A model generated the notes under the pieces. The model searched no databases, was not told the origin of the DNA, and worked only from the letters and a program-made list of their open reading frames with translations. Positions 23,291 through 31,866 of a stretch of 64,000 bases of DNA are shown here, piece after piece. The position numbers and the translations under genes were made by a program. Origin of the DNA: Cellulomonas xiejunii (GTDB taxonomy: Bacteria; Actinomycetota; Actinomycetes; Actinomycetales; Cellulomonadaceae); NCBI RefSeq assembly GCF_024508315.1, contig NZ_CP101987.1, forward strand, positions 1,922,001 to 1,986,000. Direction: 5' to 3'. Numbering within the stretch: the stretch's first letter is position 1; the number at the start of each line of letters is the position of its first letter.

Positions 23291-25962
23291 CGCGGGCCGG
23301 GCACCACCTGCGTGCCAACGCGCTCGTGCTCGCGTGGCTCGTCGCCGCGGCGGTCGCGGCGGTCGCGCACCGGTGGCTCCCCGAGGCGGGGTGGCTGCTC
23401 GTCCACCTGCCCCTGCTCGGCGCCGTCACCACGGCGATCCTCGTGTGGAGCCAGCACTTCGCCGACACGCTGCTGCGCCACCCCGCGCCGCGGGGCGCCC
23501 TCGTCGCGCGGCTCGCGACGCACACCGTGGGCGCGCTCGCGGTCGTGGTCGGGCACCTGGCCTCCCTCGCACCCGTCCTCGTCGCGGGCGGCGCAGCCGT
23601 CGCCGCGGCGGGCGTCGCCCAGGCCGTGGGGATCAGCCGGCAGCGGCGCGGTGCTCTGCCCTCGCGGTTCGGGCACCTCGTGCGCGCGTACGTCGAGGCC
23701 GGGCTGCTCCTGGTGCCAGGCGTCGCGTGCGGCGTCGCGATGGCCGCCTTCGCACCCGGGCCTGAACCGTACGCGCGCTGGTACGTCGCGCACGTCGTGC
23801 TCACGCTCGTCGGCTGGGTCGGTGTCACCGTCGCCGGGACGCTCGTCGTGCTGTGGCCGACGATCCTGCACGCGCGCATCGACGACGTCGCCGAGCGGTC
23901 CGCCTCACGTGCGCTGCTGCTGCTGGTCACCGGCACGCTGATCGCCGCCGCCGGGCCCGCGACGGGTGTGCGTGCCGTCACGGTCGTGGGCCTGCTCGTC
24001 GTCCTCGCCGGCATCGCGCTTGTCGTGCGGGTGCTCGTGCGACAGGCGCGCACGGCACCGCCGGTGACGTTCGCGGCCGCGAGCGTCGGGGCCGCCGTGG
24101 TGTGGTGGGCGGCGACGGTCGCGGCGCTCGGCGTCGTCGTGGCCGTGGCGCCGACGTGGCGGGCTGCCGTCCCGCACCTGTCCGCGCTCGCGCCCGCGAC
24201 GGTCGCCGGGTTCGCGGCCCAGGTGCTGGTCGGGGCCCTGTCGTACCTGCTGCCCGTCGTGCTCGGCGGCGGGCCGGCGGTCTCCCGGGCGGTCGCCGCC
24301 GAGCTCGACCGGTCGGCGGTCGTCCGGGTGGTCCTGCTCAACGGCGGGCTGGCGTTCTTCGTCCTGCCGTCGCCGAGCCTGGTGCGCGTCACGGCCTCGG
24401 TGCTCGCCCTCGCGGTCGGCGCCTGGTTCCTGGTCCTCGTCGCGCGTGCCGTGCGGATCGCGCGGCGCGGCGCCGACGGCGCACCCGCGGCGGTCGTCCC
24501 GGCGCGGGGCAGCGGACCGGACCCCGTCGCCGCCGGGCTGGTCCGGGCGCGCCGACGTGGCGCGGGCAGCCTCGCGGTCGGGGCGCTGCTCGTGACCGTG
24601 GCCGTCGCGCTCGCGGGGGACCCCGTGGCGGCCGGACTCACCCAGGTCACGGCCGGCAGCGCGGGCGGAGCCGGGGCCGGAGGGGTCGTCGCGACGGGGG
24701 GCACGACGACGGTGACGGTGGAGGCGCACGACATGCGGTTCGTCCCCGACACGATCGACGTGCCCGCGGGCGACCGGCTCGTGCTCGAGGTCGTCAACGT
24801 CGACGACACCGTGCACGACCTCGTCCTCGACGGCGGCGCGACGTCCGGCCGGCTGGCGCCGGGCGCGCGCGTGACCCTCGACGTGGGCGTCGTCGGGGGT
24901 GACCTGGCGGGGTGGTGCTCGGTGGCGGGGCACCGGCTCATGGGCATGACGCTCTCGGTCGTCGTCACCGGCGGCGCGGCGCTCGCGCAGGACGGACCGC
25001 AGCACGGACCGCAGGACGAGGACGCCGCCGCAGGCGGGCACGCGGGTCACGCGGACACGACGGACGGCACACCCGCTGCGGACCTCCTCGACCTGATGGC
25101 GACCCCCGACGACGACTTCGTCGCGCACGACGCCGTGCTGCCGCCCGTCGGCGACGGCACGACGCACCACGTGCGCCTCGAGGTCACCGAGCACGTGCAG
25201 GAGGTCGCACCCGGTGTGACCCGCACCGCGTGGACGTTCGGCGGCACGGCGCCGGGGCCGGTCCTGCACGGGCGCGTCGGCGACAGGTTCGTCGTGACGC
25301 TCGTCAACGACGGGAGCCTGGGGCACTCGATCGACTTCCACGCCGGTGCCCTGGCACCCGACGACGTCATGCGGACCATCGAGCCGGGCGAGACGCTCAC
25401 CTACACGTTCACGGCCACCCGCAGCGGCATCTGGATGTACCACTGCTCGACCATGCCGATGAGCCTGCACATCGCCAACGGCATGCTCGGTGCCGTGGTC
25501 ATCGACCCACCGGGGCTGCCCCCGGTCGACCACGAGTACGTGCTGGTCCAGTCGGAGCTGTACCTCGGCGCGCAGGGCGGGCCGGCCGACGAGACGGCGC
25601 TCAGCGCCCAGACCCCGACGCTGCTGACGTTCAACGGCTACGCGAACCAGTACCGCGACCGGCCGCTGCAGGTCGCCGTGGGCGAGCGCGTCCGGGTGTG
25701 GGTCCTCGACGCTGGACCGAACCGACCCTCGTCGTTCCACGTCGTCGGCGGGCAGTTCGACACCGTGTACCGCGAGGGGGACTGGACGCTGCGCGACGGC
25801 GGCTCGACCGGCACGGGCGGCGCCCAGGTGCTCGCGCTGCAGCCCGCCGAGGGCGGGTTCGTCGAGCTGACGTTCCCCGAGGCGGGGACCTACCCGTTCG
25901 TCACGCACGTCATGGGGGACGCCGAGCGCGGTGCGTCGGGGCGGTTCGTCGTCTCGCCCTGA
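23287..25962 (+). CDS. nirK: Membrane domain - cupredoxin - copper nitrite reductase fusion
   Basis: 891 aa in three parts. Residues 1-410 are a polytopic membrane domain with His-containing helices (VWSQHFADTLLRH, WYVAHVVLTLVGW). Residues 472-562 are a cupredoxin with type-1 Cu ligands His510, Cys544, His549 and Met552 or 554. Residues 600-891 are a two-domain Cu nitrite reductase: type-1 ligands His680, Cys720, His728, Met733; type-2 ligands His685, His719, His874; catalytic Asp683 and His818. All required residues are present, so it should reduce nitrite to NO outside the membrane. The frame is uninterrupted. The membrane part could take electrons from quinol and the cupredoxin relay them; this is inference. 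It overlaps the NnrS-like gene by 4 nt. Confidence 0.88.
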   Translation: MTRAGHHLRANALVLAWLVAAAVAAVAHRWLPEAGWLLVHLPLLGAVTTAILVWSQHFADTLLRHPAPRGALVARLATHTVGALAVVVGHLASLAPVLVAGGAAVAAAGVAQAVGISRQRRGALPSRFGHLVRAYVEAGLLLVPGVACGVAMAAFAPGPEPYARWYVAHVVLTLVGWVGVTVAGTLVVLWPTILHARIDDVAERSASRALLLLVTGTLIAAAGPATGVRAVTVVGLLVVLAGIALVVRVLVRQARTAPPVTFAAASVGAAVVWWAATVAALGVVVAVAPTWRAAVPHLSALAPATVAGFAAQVLVGALSYLLPVVLGGGPAVSRAVAAELDRSAVVRVVLLNGGLAFFVLPSPSLVRVTASVLALAVGAWFLVLVARAVRIARRGADGAPAAVVPARGSGPDPVAAGLVRARRRGAGSLAVGALLVTVAVALAGDPVAAGLTQVTAGSAGGAGAGGVVATGGTTTVTVEAHDMRFVPDTIDVPAGDRLVLEVVNVDDTVHDLVLDGGATSGRLAPGARVTLDVGVVGGDLAGWCSVAGHRLMGMTLSVVVTGGAALAQDGPQHGPQDEDAAAGGHAGHADTTDGTPAADLLDLMATPDDDFVAHDAVLPPVGDGTTHHVRLEVTEHVQEVAPGVTRTAWTFGGTAPGPVLHGRVGDRFVVTLVNDGSLGHSIDFHAGALAPDDVMRTIEPGETLTYTFTATRSGIWMYHCSTMPMSLHIANGMLGAVVIDPPGLPPVDHEYVLVQSELYLGAQGGPADETALSAQTPTLLTFNGYANQYRDRPLQVAVGERVRVWVLDAGPNRPSSFHVVGGQFDTVYREGDWTLRDGGSTGTGGAQVLALQPAEGGFVELTFPEAGTYPFVTHVMGDAERGASGRFVVSP

Positions 25963-26038
25963 GGCCGGCCCGGGACCTGGCGCACACGTCCGCGACCTGC
26001 CGTCCTCACACGTGGCGACCCAGGGCTGTGCGGGGAAC

Positions 26039-26093
26039 GTTCGCGGAGGGTTACGCGGACGGGCGAACGGGTGAAACACGGCATCCCTATCCT
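26039..26093 (+). promoter_or_regulatory. Probable GlnR-type boxes and -10 of the nas operon
   Basis: GTTCG (26039), N6, GTTAC (26050), N18, GAAAC (26073), N10, TATCCT -10 (26088-26093). The nirB promoter at 44693 has the same spacing. GlnR boxes in actinobacteria follow a GTnAC-n6-GAAAC scheme, so a nitrogen regulator of that type is likely. The transcript would carry a leader of about 100 nt before the GTG at 26202. The rest of the 239-bp gap from 25963 shows no gene. Confidence 0.5.
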
Positions 26094-26201
26094 CGGATGC
26101 GACGCCGGCACCTCGCGGCGACGCCCCGCCGGGCAGCGACCCGCACCGACGCCCGAACCCGCGCGCCCCTCCCGCACGCGGCCCGACGCCCGGAGGCTCC
26201 C

Positions 26202-27620
26202 GTGACCCAGAACCCGACGACCCCCGCACCGCAGGAGGCGACCGCCTCGCCACCGACCACCGTCGACCACGGGCCCGGTGCCGTCGTCCTGACCCCACCC
26301 GGGACCGCACCCGAGCTCGTCCGCCACCGCGGCCGCTGGCTGCACGGCTGGGACCCCGAGGCCACCGACCAGTGGCAGGCCGTCGGTCGCGCCGTCGCGC
26401 GTCGCAACCTCGTCCTGTCGATCTTCGCCGAGTTCCTCGGGTTCGCCGTGTGGGCGCTGTGGAGCATCGTCGTGCCGCAGCTCCCGGAGGCGGGCTTCGC
26501 GCTCACGCCCGACCAGATGTTCTGGCTGATCGCCGTGCCCTCGCTCGTCGGGGCGACGCTGCGCATCCCGTACACGTTCGCGGTCCCGGTCTTCGGTGGC
26601 CGCAACTGGACGATCGTGTCCGCACTGCTGCTGCTCGTACCGACCGGTGCGCTCGCGTGGGCCGTCCAGCGGCCGGACCTGTCGTTCACCGTCCTGCTGG
26701 TCGTGGCCGCGCTGGCCGGCGTCGGCGGCGGCAACTTCGCCTCCTCGATGGCGAACATCTCGTTCTTCTACCCCGAGCGGGAGAAGGGACGCGCGCTGGG
26801 CCTCAACGCCGCCGGCGGCAACATCGGAACGGCGGCGGTGCAGCTCGCGGTGCCGCTGGTGATCGTCATCGGCGCGGGCGTGCACCTCGAGCGCGCCGGT
26901 CTGATGTTCGTGCCCCTCGCCGTCCTCGCCGCGGTGCTCGCGTGGCGGTACATGGACAACGTCAAGGACGCCGCGACCGACCCGCGGGCCTACGGCTCGG
27001 CGGCCCGCCAGAAGCACACGTGGGTCATCTCGTTCATCTACATCGGCACGTTCGGTTCGTTCATCGGGTTCTCGGGCGCGTTCCCGACGCTGCTGAAGAA
27101 CGAGTTCCCCGGCATGACGCTGTCGATCGCGTTCCTCGGCGCACTGGTCGGGTCCGTCGCCAGGCCCGCGGGCGGCATCCTGGCCGACCGGCTGGGTGGG
27201 GCGCTCGTGACGGTCGTCGCGTTCGCCGTCATGGCCGCGGGGACGGTGTCGGCGATCTTCGCCCTGCGCTCGGGGTCGTTCGGCCTGTTCTTCGGCTCGT
27301 TCCTCCTGCTGTTCCTCGCGACGGGCGCGGGCAACGGCTCGGTCTACCGCATGATCCCGGCCGTGTTCCGGCACGGTGCGGGCGACGCTGCCGACCGCGC
27401 GCGGCGCGCCAAGGTCGCCGCCGGGTGCATCGGCATCGCCGGGGCCGTGGGAGCCGTCGGCGGGTTCCTCATCCCGCGCGGCTTCGCCGTCTCGACCACG
27501 GCGACCGGGGGGATCGAGACCGCGCTGTGGGTGATCGTCGCGATGTACGGCGTCATGGCCGCCACGACGTGGGTCGTGTACGGCCGCCGCGGCTCGGCGT
27601 TCGGCGACGCCCTCATCTGA
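26202..27620 (+). CDS. Assimilatory nitrate transporter (NarK/NasA type)
   Basis: 472 aa MFS protein with about 60 cytoplasmic residues before the first helix and 12 predicted helices. Nitrate signatures: GVGGGNFASSMANISFFYP and ATGAGNGSVYRMIPAVF. It differs clearly from the narK product at 19187, having a longer N-terminus and a different second signature. GTG 26202 follows GGAGG by 6 nt; an in-frame ATG at 26097 exists but lies too close to the -10. The stop overlaps the next ATG (TGATG), coupling it to the nitrate reductase fusion, which marks it as the assimilatory importer. Confidence 0.9.
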   Translation: MTQNPTTPAPQEATASPPTTVDHGPGAVVLTPPGTAPELVRHRGRWLHGWDPEATDQWQAVGRAVARRNLVLSIFAEFLGFAVWALWSIVVPQLPEAGFALTPDQMFWLIAVPSLVGATLRIPYTFAVPVFGGRNWTIVSALLLLVPTGALAWAVQRPDLSFTVLLVVAALAGVGGGNFASSMANISFFYPEREKGRALGLNAAGGNIGTAAVQLAVPLVIVIGAGVHLERAGLMFVPLAVLAAVLAWRYMDNVKDAATDPRAYGSAARQKHTWVISFIYIGTFGSFIGFSGAFPTLLKNEFPGMTLSIAFLGALVGSVARPAGGILADRLGGALVTVVAFAVMAAGTVSAIFALRSGSFGLFFGSFLLLFLATGAGNGSVYRMIPAVFRHGAGDAADRARRAKVAAGCIGIAGAVGAVGGFLIPRGFAVSTTATGGIETALWVIVAMYGVMAATTWVVYGRRGSAFGDALI

Positions 27621-30600
27621 TGACGCTCACGACGACCGCGCAGCACGAGCGCACGGCCGCGACCCAGGTCGCGACCGTGTGCTCGTACTGCGGCGTGGGC
27701 TGCGGCATCGTGCTCGACGTCGGTGACGACGGCGCGGTGCGCCGCGCGAGCGGCGACCGGTCGCACCCTGCCAACGCCGGGCGCCTGTGCACCAAGGGCG
27801 CGACGAGCGCCACGATGCTCGCCGCGGGCGGGCGGCTGACGACCGCGCTCGTGCGCACCGAGCGCGGCACGGAGCCCGTGCCCGTCGACGTCGACGCGGC
27901 GATCGCCACCGTCGCGCACCGGCTGCGCGAGATCCTCGACCGCGACGGCCCCGACGCGGTCGCCCTGTACGTGTCCGGGCAGATGAGCATCGAGGCCCAG
28001 TACCTGGCCAACAAGCTCGCCAAGGGCTTCTGGCGCACCAACCAGATCGAGTCGAACTCCCGGCTGTGCATGGCGAGCGCCGGCACGGGCTACAAGCTGT
28101 CGCTGGGCTCGGACGGCCCGCCGGGCTCCTACGAGGACCTCGACCACGCGGACGTGTTCCTGCTGGTCGGCGCGAACATGGCGGACTGCCACCCCGTGCT
28201 GTTCCTGCGGCTGCTCGACCGGGTGAAGGCGGGCGCGAAGCTGATCGTCGTCGACCCGCGCCGGACCGCGACCGCCGACAAGGCCGACCTGTTCCTGCAG
28301 GTGCGCCCCGGGTCGGACCTCGCGCTGCTCAACGGGCTGCTCCACCTGCTCGCCGAGGCCGGTGCGGTCGACCAGCAGTTCGTGGCCGAGCACACCGAGG
28401 GGTGGGACCGGATGCCGGCGTTCGTCGCCGACTACCCGCCGGACGTCGTCGAGCAGCTCACGGGCGTGCCCGCGGCGGACCTGCGCGCCGCGGCCGACCT
28501 GATCGCCGGGGCGGGGGACTGGGTGTCCTGCTGGACGATGGGCCTCAACCAGTCGACGCACGGGACGTGGAGCACCAACGCGCTGGTCAACCTCCACCTG
28601 GCGACCGGTGCGATCGGTCGGCGGGGGAGCGGGCCGTTCTCCCTGACGGGGCAGCCCAACGCCATGGGCGGGCGGGAGATGGGGTACATGGGACCCGGCC
28701 TGCCCGGGCAGCGCACCGTGCAGGACCCCGAGGACCGCGCCTTCTGCGAGGACCTGTGGGGTCTGCCCCGCGGGACGATCCGGGCCGACGGCGTCGGGAC
28801 CGGCACGATCGACATGTTCCGGCGCATGGCCGACGGCGACATCCGGGCGTGCTGGGTGATCTGCACCAACCCCGTGGCGTCCGTCGGCAACCGCCGCACC
28901 GTCATCGAAGGGCTGGAGCGCGCCGAGCTCGTCATCACGCAGGACGTGTTCGCCGACACCGAGACCAACGCCTACGCGGACGTCGTGCTGCCCGCGGCCA
29001 TGTGGTCGGAGGCCGACGGCGTCATGGTGAACTCGGAGCGCACCATGACCCTCGCGCGTCGCGCGCTGCCCGCGCCGGGTCAGGCGCTGCCGGACTGGGA
29101 GCTCGTCGCCCGGGTGGCGACCGCCATGGGCTACGAGGGGTTCGCGTACGGCTCGTCGCAGGAGGTCTTCGACGAGCTGCGGCAGGCGTCCAACCCGCGC
29201 ACGGGCTACGACCTGCGCGGCGTCACGTACGACCGGCTGCGCCGCGAGCCCGTGCAGTGGCCCTGCTCGTCACCCGAGGCGCCCGCGCGCAACCCTGTGC
29301 GCTACCTCAACGACGGCGAGCACCGGCCGCTCCTCACGCAAGCCGACGGCACCCGCCCGCGCCTGGCCTTCGCGACACCCACGGGGCGGGCGGTCTTCCA
29401 CGCGCGCCCGCACGCCGACCCGGCCGAGACGCCCGACGACGACCACCCCTTCTGGTTCACGACCGGTCGCGTGCAGCACCAGTGGCACACGATGACGAAG
29501 ACGGGCAAGGTGCCGGCGCTCACCAAGCTCGAGCCCGGGCCGTTCGTCGAGGTCAACCCGCAGGACGCGGCACGCCTGGGAGTCGCGGACCGCGCGCCCG
29601 TCGAGGTCGCGTCACGCCGGGGGCGCGCCGTGCTGCCCGTCGTCGTCACCGATCGCGTGCCGCCCGGCACCTGCTTCGCGCCCTTCCACTGGAACGACGT
29701 CTTCGGCGAGTACCTGGCCGTCAACGCCGTCACCAACGACGCCGTCGACCCGCTGTCGTTCCAGCCCGAGCTCAAGGCGTGCGCGGTCGCGCTGACCCCC
29801 GTCGTGGTCCTGACGCCCGACGACGCACCGGCTCCGGCCGTCGCGACGTTCGACGGCCCGGCGACGATGCGCGCGCTCGCGGCCGCGCTCGGCGTCGAGG
29901 AGGTCGACCCGCCCGCGCTCGGCGACGACGAGCGCCGCTACCTCGCGGGCTTCCTCGCCGGTCTCGGGGGAGGACCTGCCGGCACACCGGTGCTGCCCGC
30001 GACAGCACCGTTGCGGCAGGACCACGCGCTGTGGGTCGACGGCGTGCTGGCCGGCATGTTCTCGCGGGCGCCGCGGATGCCGGCGCCCGCGGCGGCGACC
30101 CGCACCGTGACGGTCCTGTGGGCCTCGCAGACCGGGGCGGCGGAGGACGTCGCACGGACCGTCGCGCACCGGCTCACCGACGCTGGGTGCGCACCGCGCG
30201 TCGTCTCGATGGACGACGCTCTCGACGACCTGCCGCGGCACGCCGACGTCATCCTGGTCACCAGCACGTTCGGTGACGGCGACGCCCCCGACAACGGCAC
30301 GGCGCTGTGGGAGCTGCTCGCCGACCCGCAGGCACCGTCGTTCTCCGGCGCGCGGTTCGCGGTGCTCGCGCTCGGCGACCCGGCCTACGACCGCTTCTGC
30401 GGGCACGGGCGCCGTCTCGACCACCGGCTCGCCGAGCTGGGGGGACACCGCCTCGTCGAGCGGCTGGACCGCGAGCCCGGTGACGACGACGCCGTCGAGC
30501 GGTGGCTCACGACCCTCGTCGAGGCGCTGGTGGGCGGACCGGGGGCCGGGGCCGCGGGCGGCACCGCACCCCGCAGCCCGGTGACGAGCGTGCCTCGCGA

Positions 30601-31759
30601 GGCCCCGCGGGAGGCTGCCGCGACGCGTGCCACGCGCGCGGCACCGGGTACCGCGCGCCTCGTCGGGCGCCGTCGTCTCGGCGAGCCCGGGTCGGCCAAG
30701 GAGGTGCGTGAGATCCTGCTCGACACGTCGTCCAGCCCGCTGCCCGTGACCTACCAGGCGGGTGACGCGCTGGCGGTGCGGCCCGTGACACCGCTCGCGC
30801 TCGTCGACGAGTGGCTCACCGTCACCGGCCTGGACGGCGACAGCCCCGTCGTGCTCGACGGCGTCGTCAGCCCGCTGCACGACGTGCTGCGCACCGGTCT
30901 CGACCTGGGCCACCCGGCACCCGCCCTGCTGCGCTTCGTCGCGGAGCGCGCCGCGGGCAACGCCGGTGCCGACCTGCGACGCCTGCTGCGCAGCGAGAAC
31001 CGGCACGACCTCGCGGCGTGGACGTGGCACCGCGGGGTCGTCGACGTCGTGGCGGAGCACCGCGTCCTGGCCACGGCCCAGGAGTGGGTCGACGCGCTGC
31101 GCAGGCTGCAGCCCCGCGCGTACTCGATCTCCTCGAGCCCGCTGGTCGACCCGCTGCGCGTGCGACTGACGGTGTCGGTCGTGCGCTACACGAGCTCGAC
31201 GGGACGCCCGCGCGGCGGCACGTGCTCGACCTTCCTCGCGGACGCACCGCCGGACGCCGAGGTCGCGGTGCACGTGCAGCCGAGCGCCCACTTCCACCCG
31301 CCGAGCGACCCGACGGCACCGGCGGTCATGATCGGCCCCGGGACGGGCGTGGCACCGTTCGTCGGCTTCCTCGCGGAGCGGGAGGCGGCGGGCCACACCG
31401 GCCCGAGCTGGCTGGTCTTCGGTGAGCAGCACGGGGCGACCGACTTCTGGTACCGCGAGGAGCTCGAGTCCTGGCGCGAGCGGGGCGTGCTGACACGTCT
31501 CGACACGGCGTTCTCCCGGGACCAGCGGCAGAAGGTCTACGTGCAGGACCGGCTGCGCGAGCGCAGCCCGGCTGTGTGGGACTGGCTCGAGCGCGGCGCG
31601 CACGTGTACGTCTGCGGCGACGCGGCGCGCATGGCACCGGACGTCGACGCCGCCCTGCGCGACGTCGTCCAGCGCCACGGAGGTCTGGACGCGTCGGCCA
31701 CGGCCGCGTACGTCAAGCGGCTCACCGCCGAGCGCCGCTACGCCCGCGACGTCTACTGA
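27620..31759 (+). CDS. Assimilatory nitrate reductase fused to a sulfite-reductase-type flavoprotein
   Basis: 1379 aa. Residues 1-720 are a Nas/NapA-type molybdopterin reductase: 4Fe-4S ligands Cys21, Cys24, Cys28, Cys57 (CSYCGVGC, LCTKG) and the Mo-ligating Cys150 in SRLCMASAGTGYK. A flavodoxin domain begins near residue 828 (LWASQTGAAEDVA, TSTFGDGDAPDNG). A ferredoxin-reductase module follows from about 1010: FAD motif RAYSISSSP, NAD(P)H motif GPGTGVAPFVGF, and the terminal RYARDVY typical of CysJ. It should carry electrons from NAD(P)H through FAD and FMN to nitrate within one cytoplasmic chain. No other reductase subunit is encoded nearby. Comparable fusions are annotated in other actinobacteria as bifunctional nitrate reductase/sulfite reductase flavoprotein. 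Confidence 0.94.
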   Translation: MTLTTTAQHERTAATQVATVCSYCGVGCGIVLDVGDDGAVRRASGDRSHPANAGRLCTKGATSATMLAAGGRLTTALVRTERGTEPVPVDVDAAIATVAHRLREILDRDGPDAVALYVSGQMSIEAQYLANKLAKGFWRTNQIESNSRLCMASAGTGYKLSLGSDGPPGSYEDLDHADVFLLVGANMADCHPVLFLRLLDRVKAGAKLIVVDPRRTATADKADLFLQVRPGSDLALLNGLLHLLAEAGAVDQQFVAEHTEGWDRMPAFVADYPPDVVEQLTGVPAADLRAAADLIAGAGDWVSCWTMGLNQSTHGTWSTNALVNLHLATGAIGRRGSGPFSLTGQPNAMGGREMGYMGPGLPGQRTVQDPEDRAFCEDLWGLPRGTIRADGVGTGTIDMFRRMADGDIRACWVICTNPVASVGNRRTVIEGLERAELVITQDVFADTETNAYADVVLPAAMWSEADGVMVNSERTMTLARRALPAPGQALPDWELVARVATAMGYEGFAYGSSQEVFDELRQASNPRTGYDLRGVTYDRLRREPVQWPCSSPEAPARNPVRYLNDGEHRPLLTQADGTRPRLAFATPTGRAVFHARPHADPAETPDDDHPFWFTTGRVQHQWHTMTKTGKVPALTKLEPGPFVEVNPQDAARLGVADRAPVEVASRRGRAVLPVVVTDRVPPGTCFAPFHWNDVFGEYLAVNAVTNDAVDPLSFQPELKACAVALTPVVVLTPDDAPAPAVATFDGPATMRALAAALGVEEVDPPALGDDERRYLAGFLAGLGGGPAGTPVLPATAPLRQDHALWVDGVLAGMFSRAPRMPAPAAATRTVTVLWASQTGAAEDVARTVAHRLTDAGCAPRVVSMDDALDDLPRHADVILVTSTFGDGDAPDNGTALWELLADPQAPSFSGARFAVLALGDPAYDRFCGHGRRLDHRLAELGGHRLVERLDREPGDDDAVERWLTTLVEALVGGPGAGAAGGTAPRSPVTSVPREAPREAAATRATRAAPGTARLVGRRRLGEPGSAKEVREILLDTSSSPLPVTYQAGDALAVRPVTPLALVDEWLTVTGLDGDSPVVLDGVVSPLHDVLRTGLDLGHPAPALLRFVAERAAGNAGADLRRLLRSENRHDLAAWTWHRGVVDVVAEHRVLATAQEWVDALRRLQPRAYSISSSPLVDPLRVRLTVSVVRYTSSTGRPRGGTCSTFLADAPPDAEVAVHVQPSAHFHPPSDPTAPAVMIGPGTGVAPFVGFLAEREAAGHTGPSWLVFGEQHGATDFWYREELESWRERGVLTRLDTAFSRDQRQKVYVQDRLRERSPAVWDWLERGAHVYVCGDAARMAPDVDAALRDVVQRHGGLDASATAAYVKRLTAERRYARDVY

Positions 31760-31866
31760 CCGAGCCACCGCACCACCCGCTGCCGCACCCGGGCTCGCGA
31801 GACCGCGGCGGGTCGGACCGGGGTGGTGGTGGGCCACCGGCGGAGGACCGCCAAGGCGTCGAGGCG

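Noticed and set aside
23287..25962. NirK fusion as an assembly artefact
   Set aside because: The frame is continuous, each domain has all its ligands, and composition does not change at the junctions; still worth confirming by homologues.
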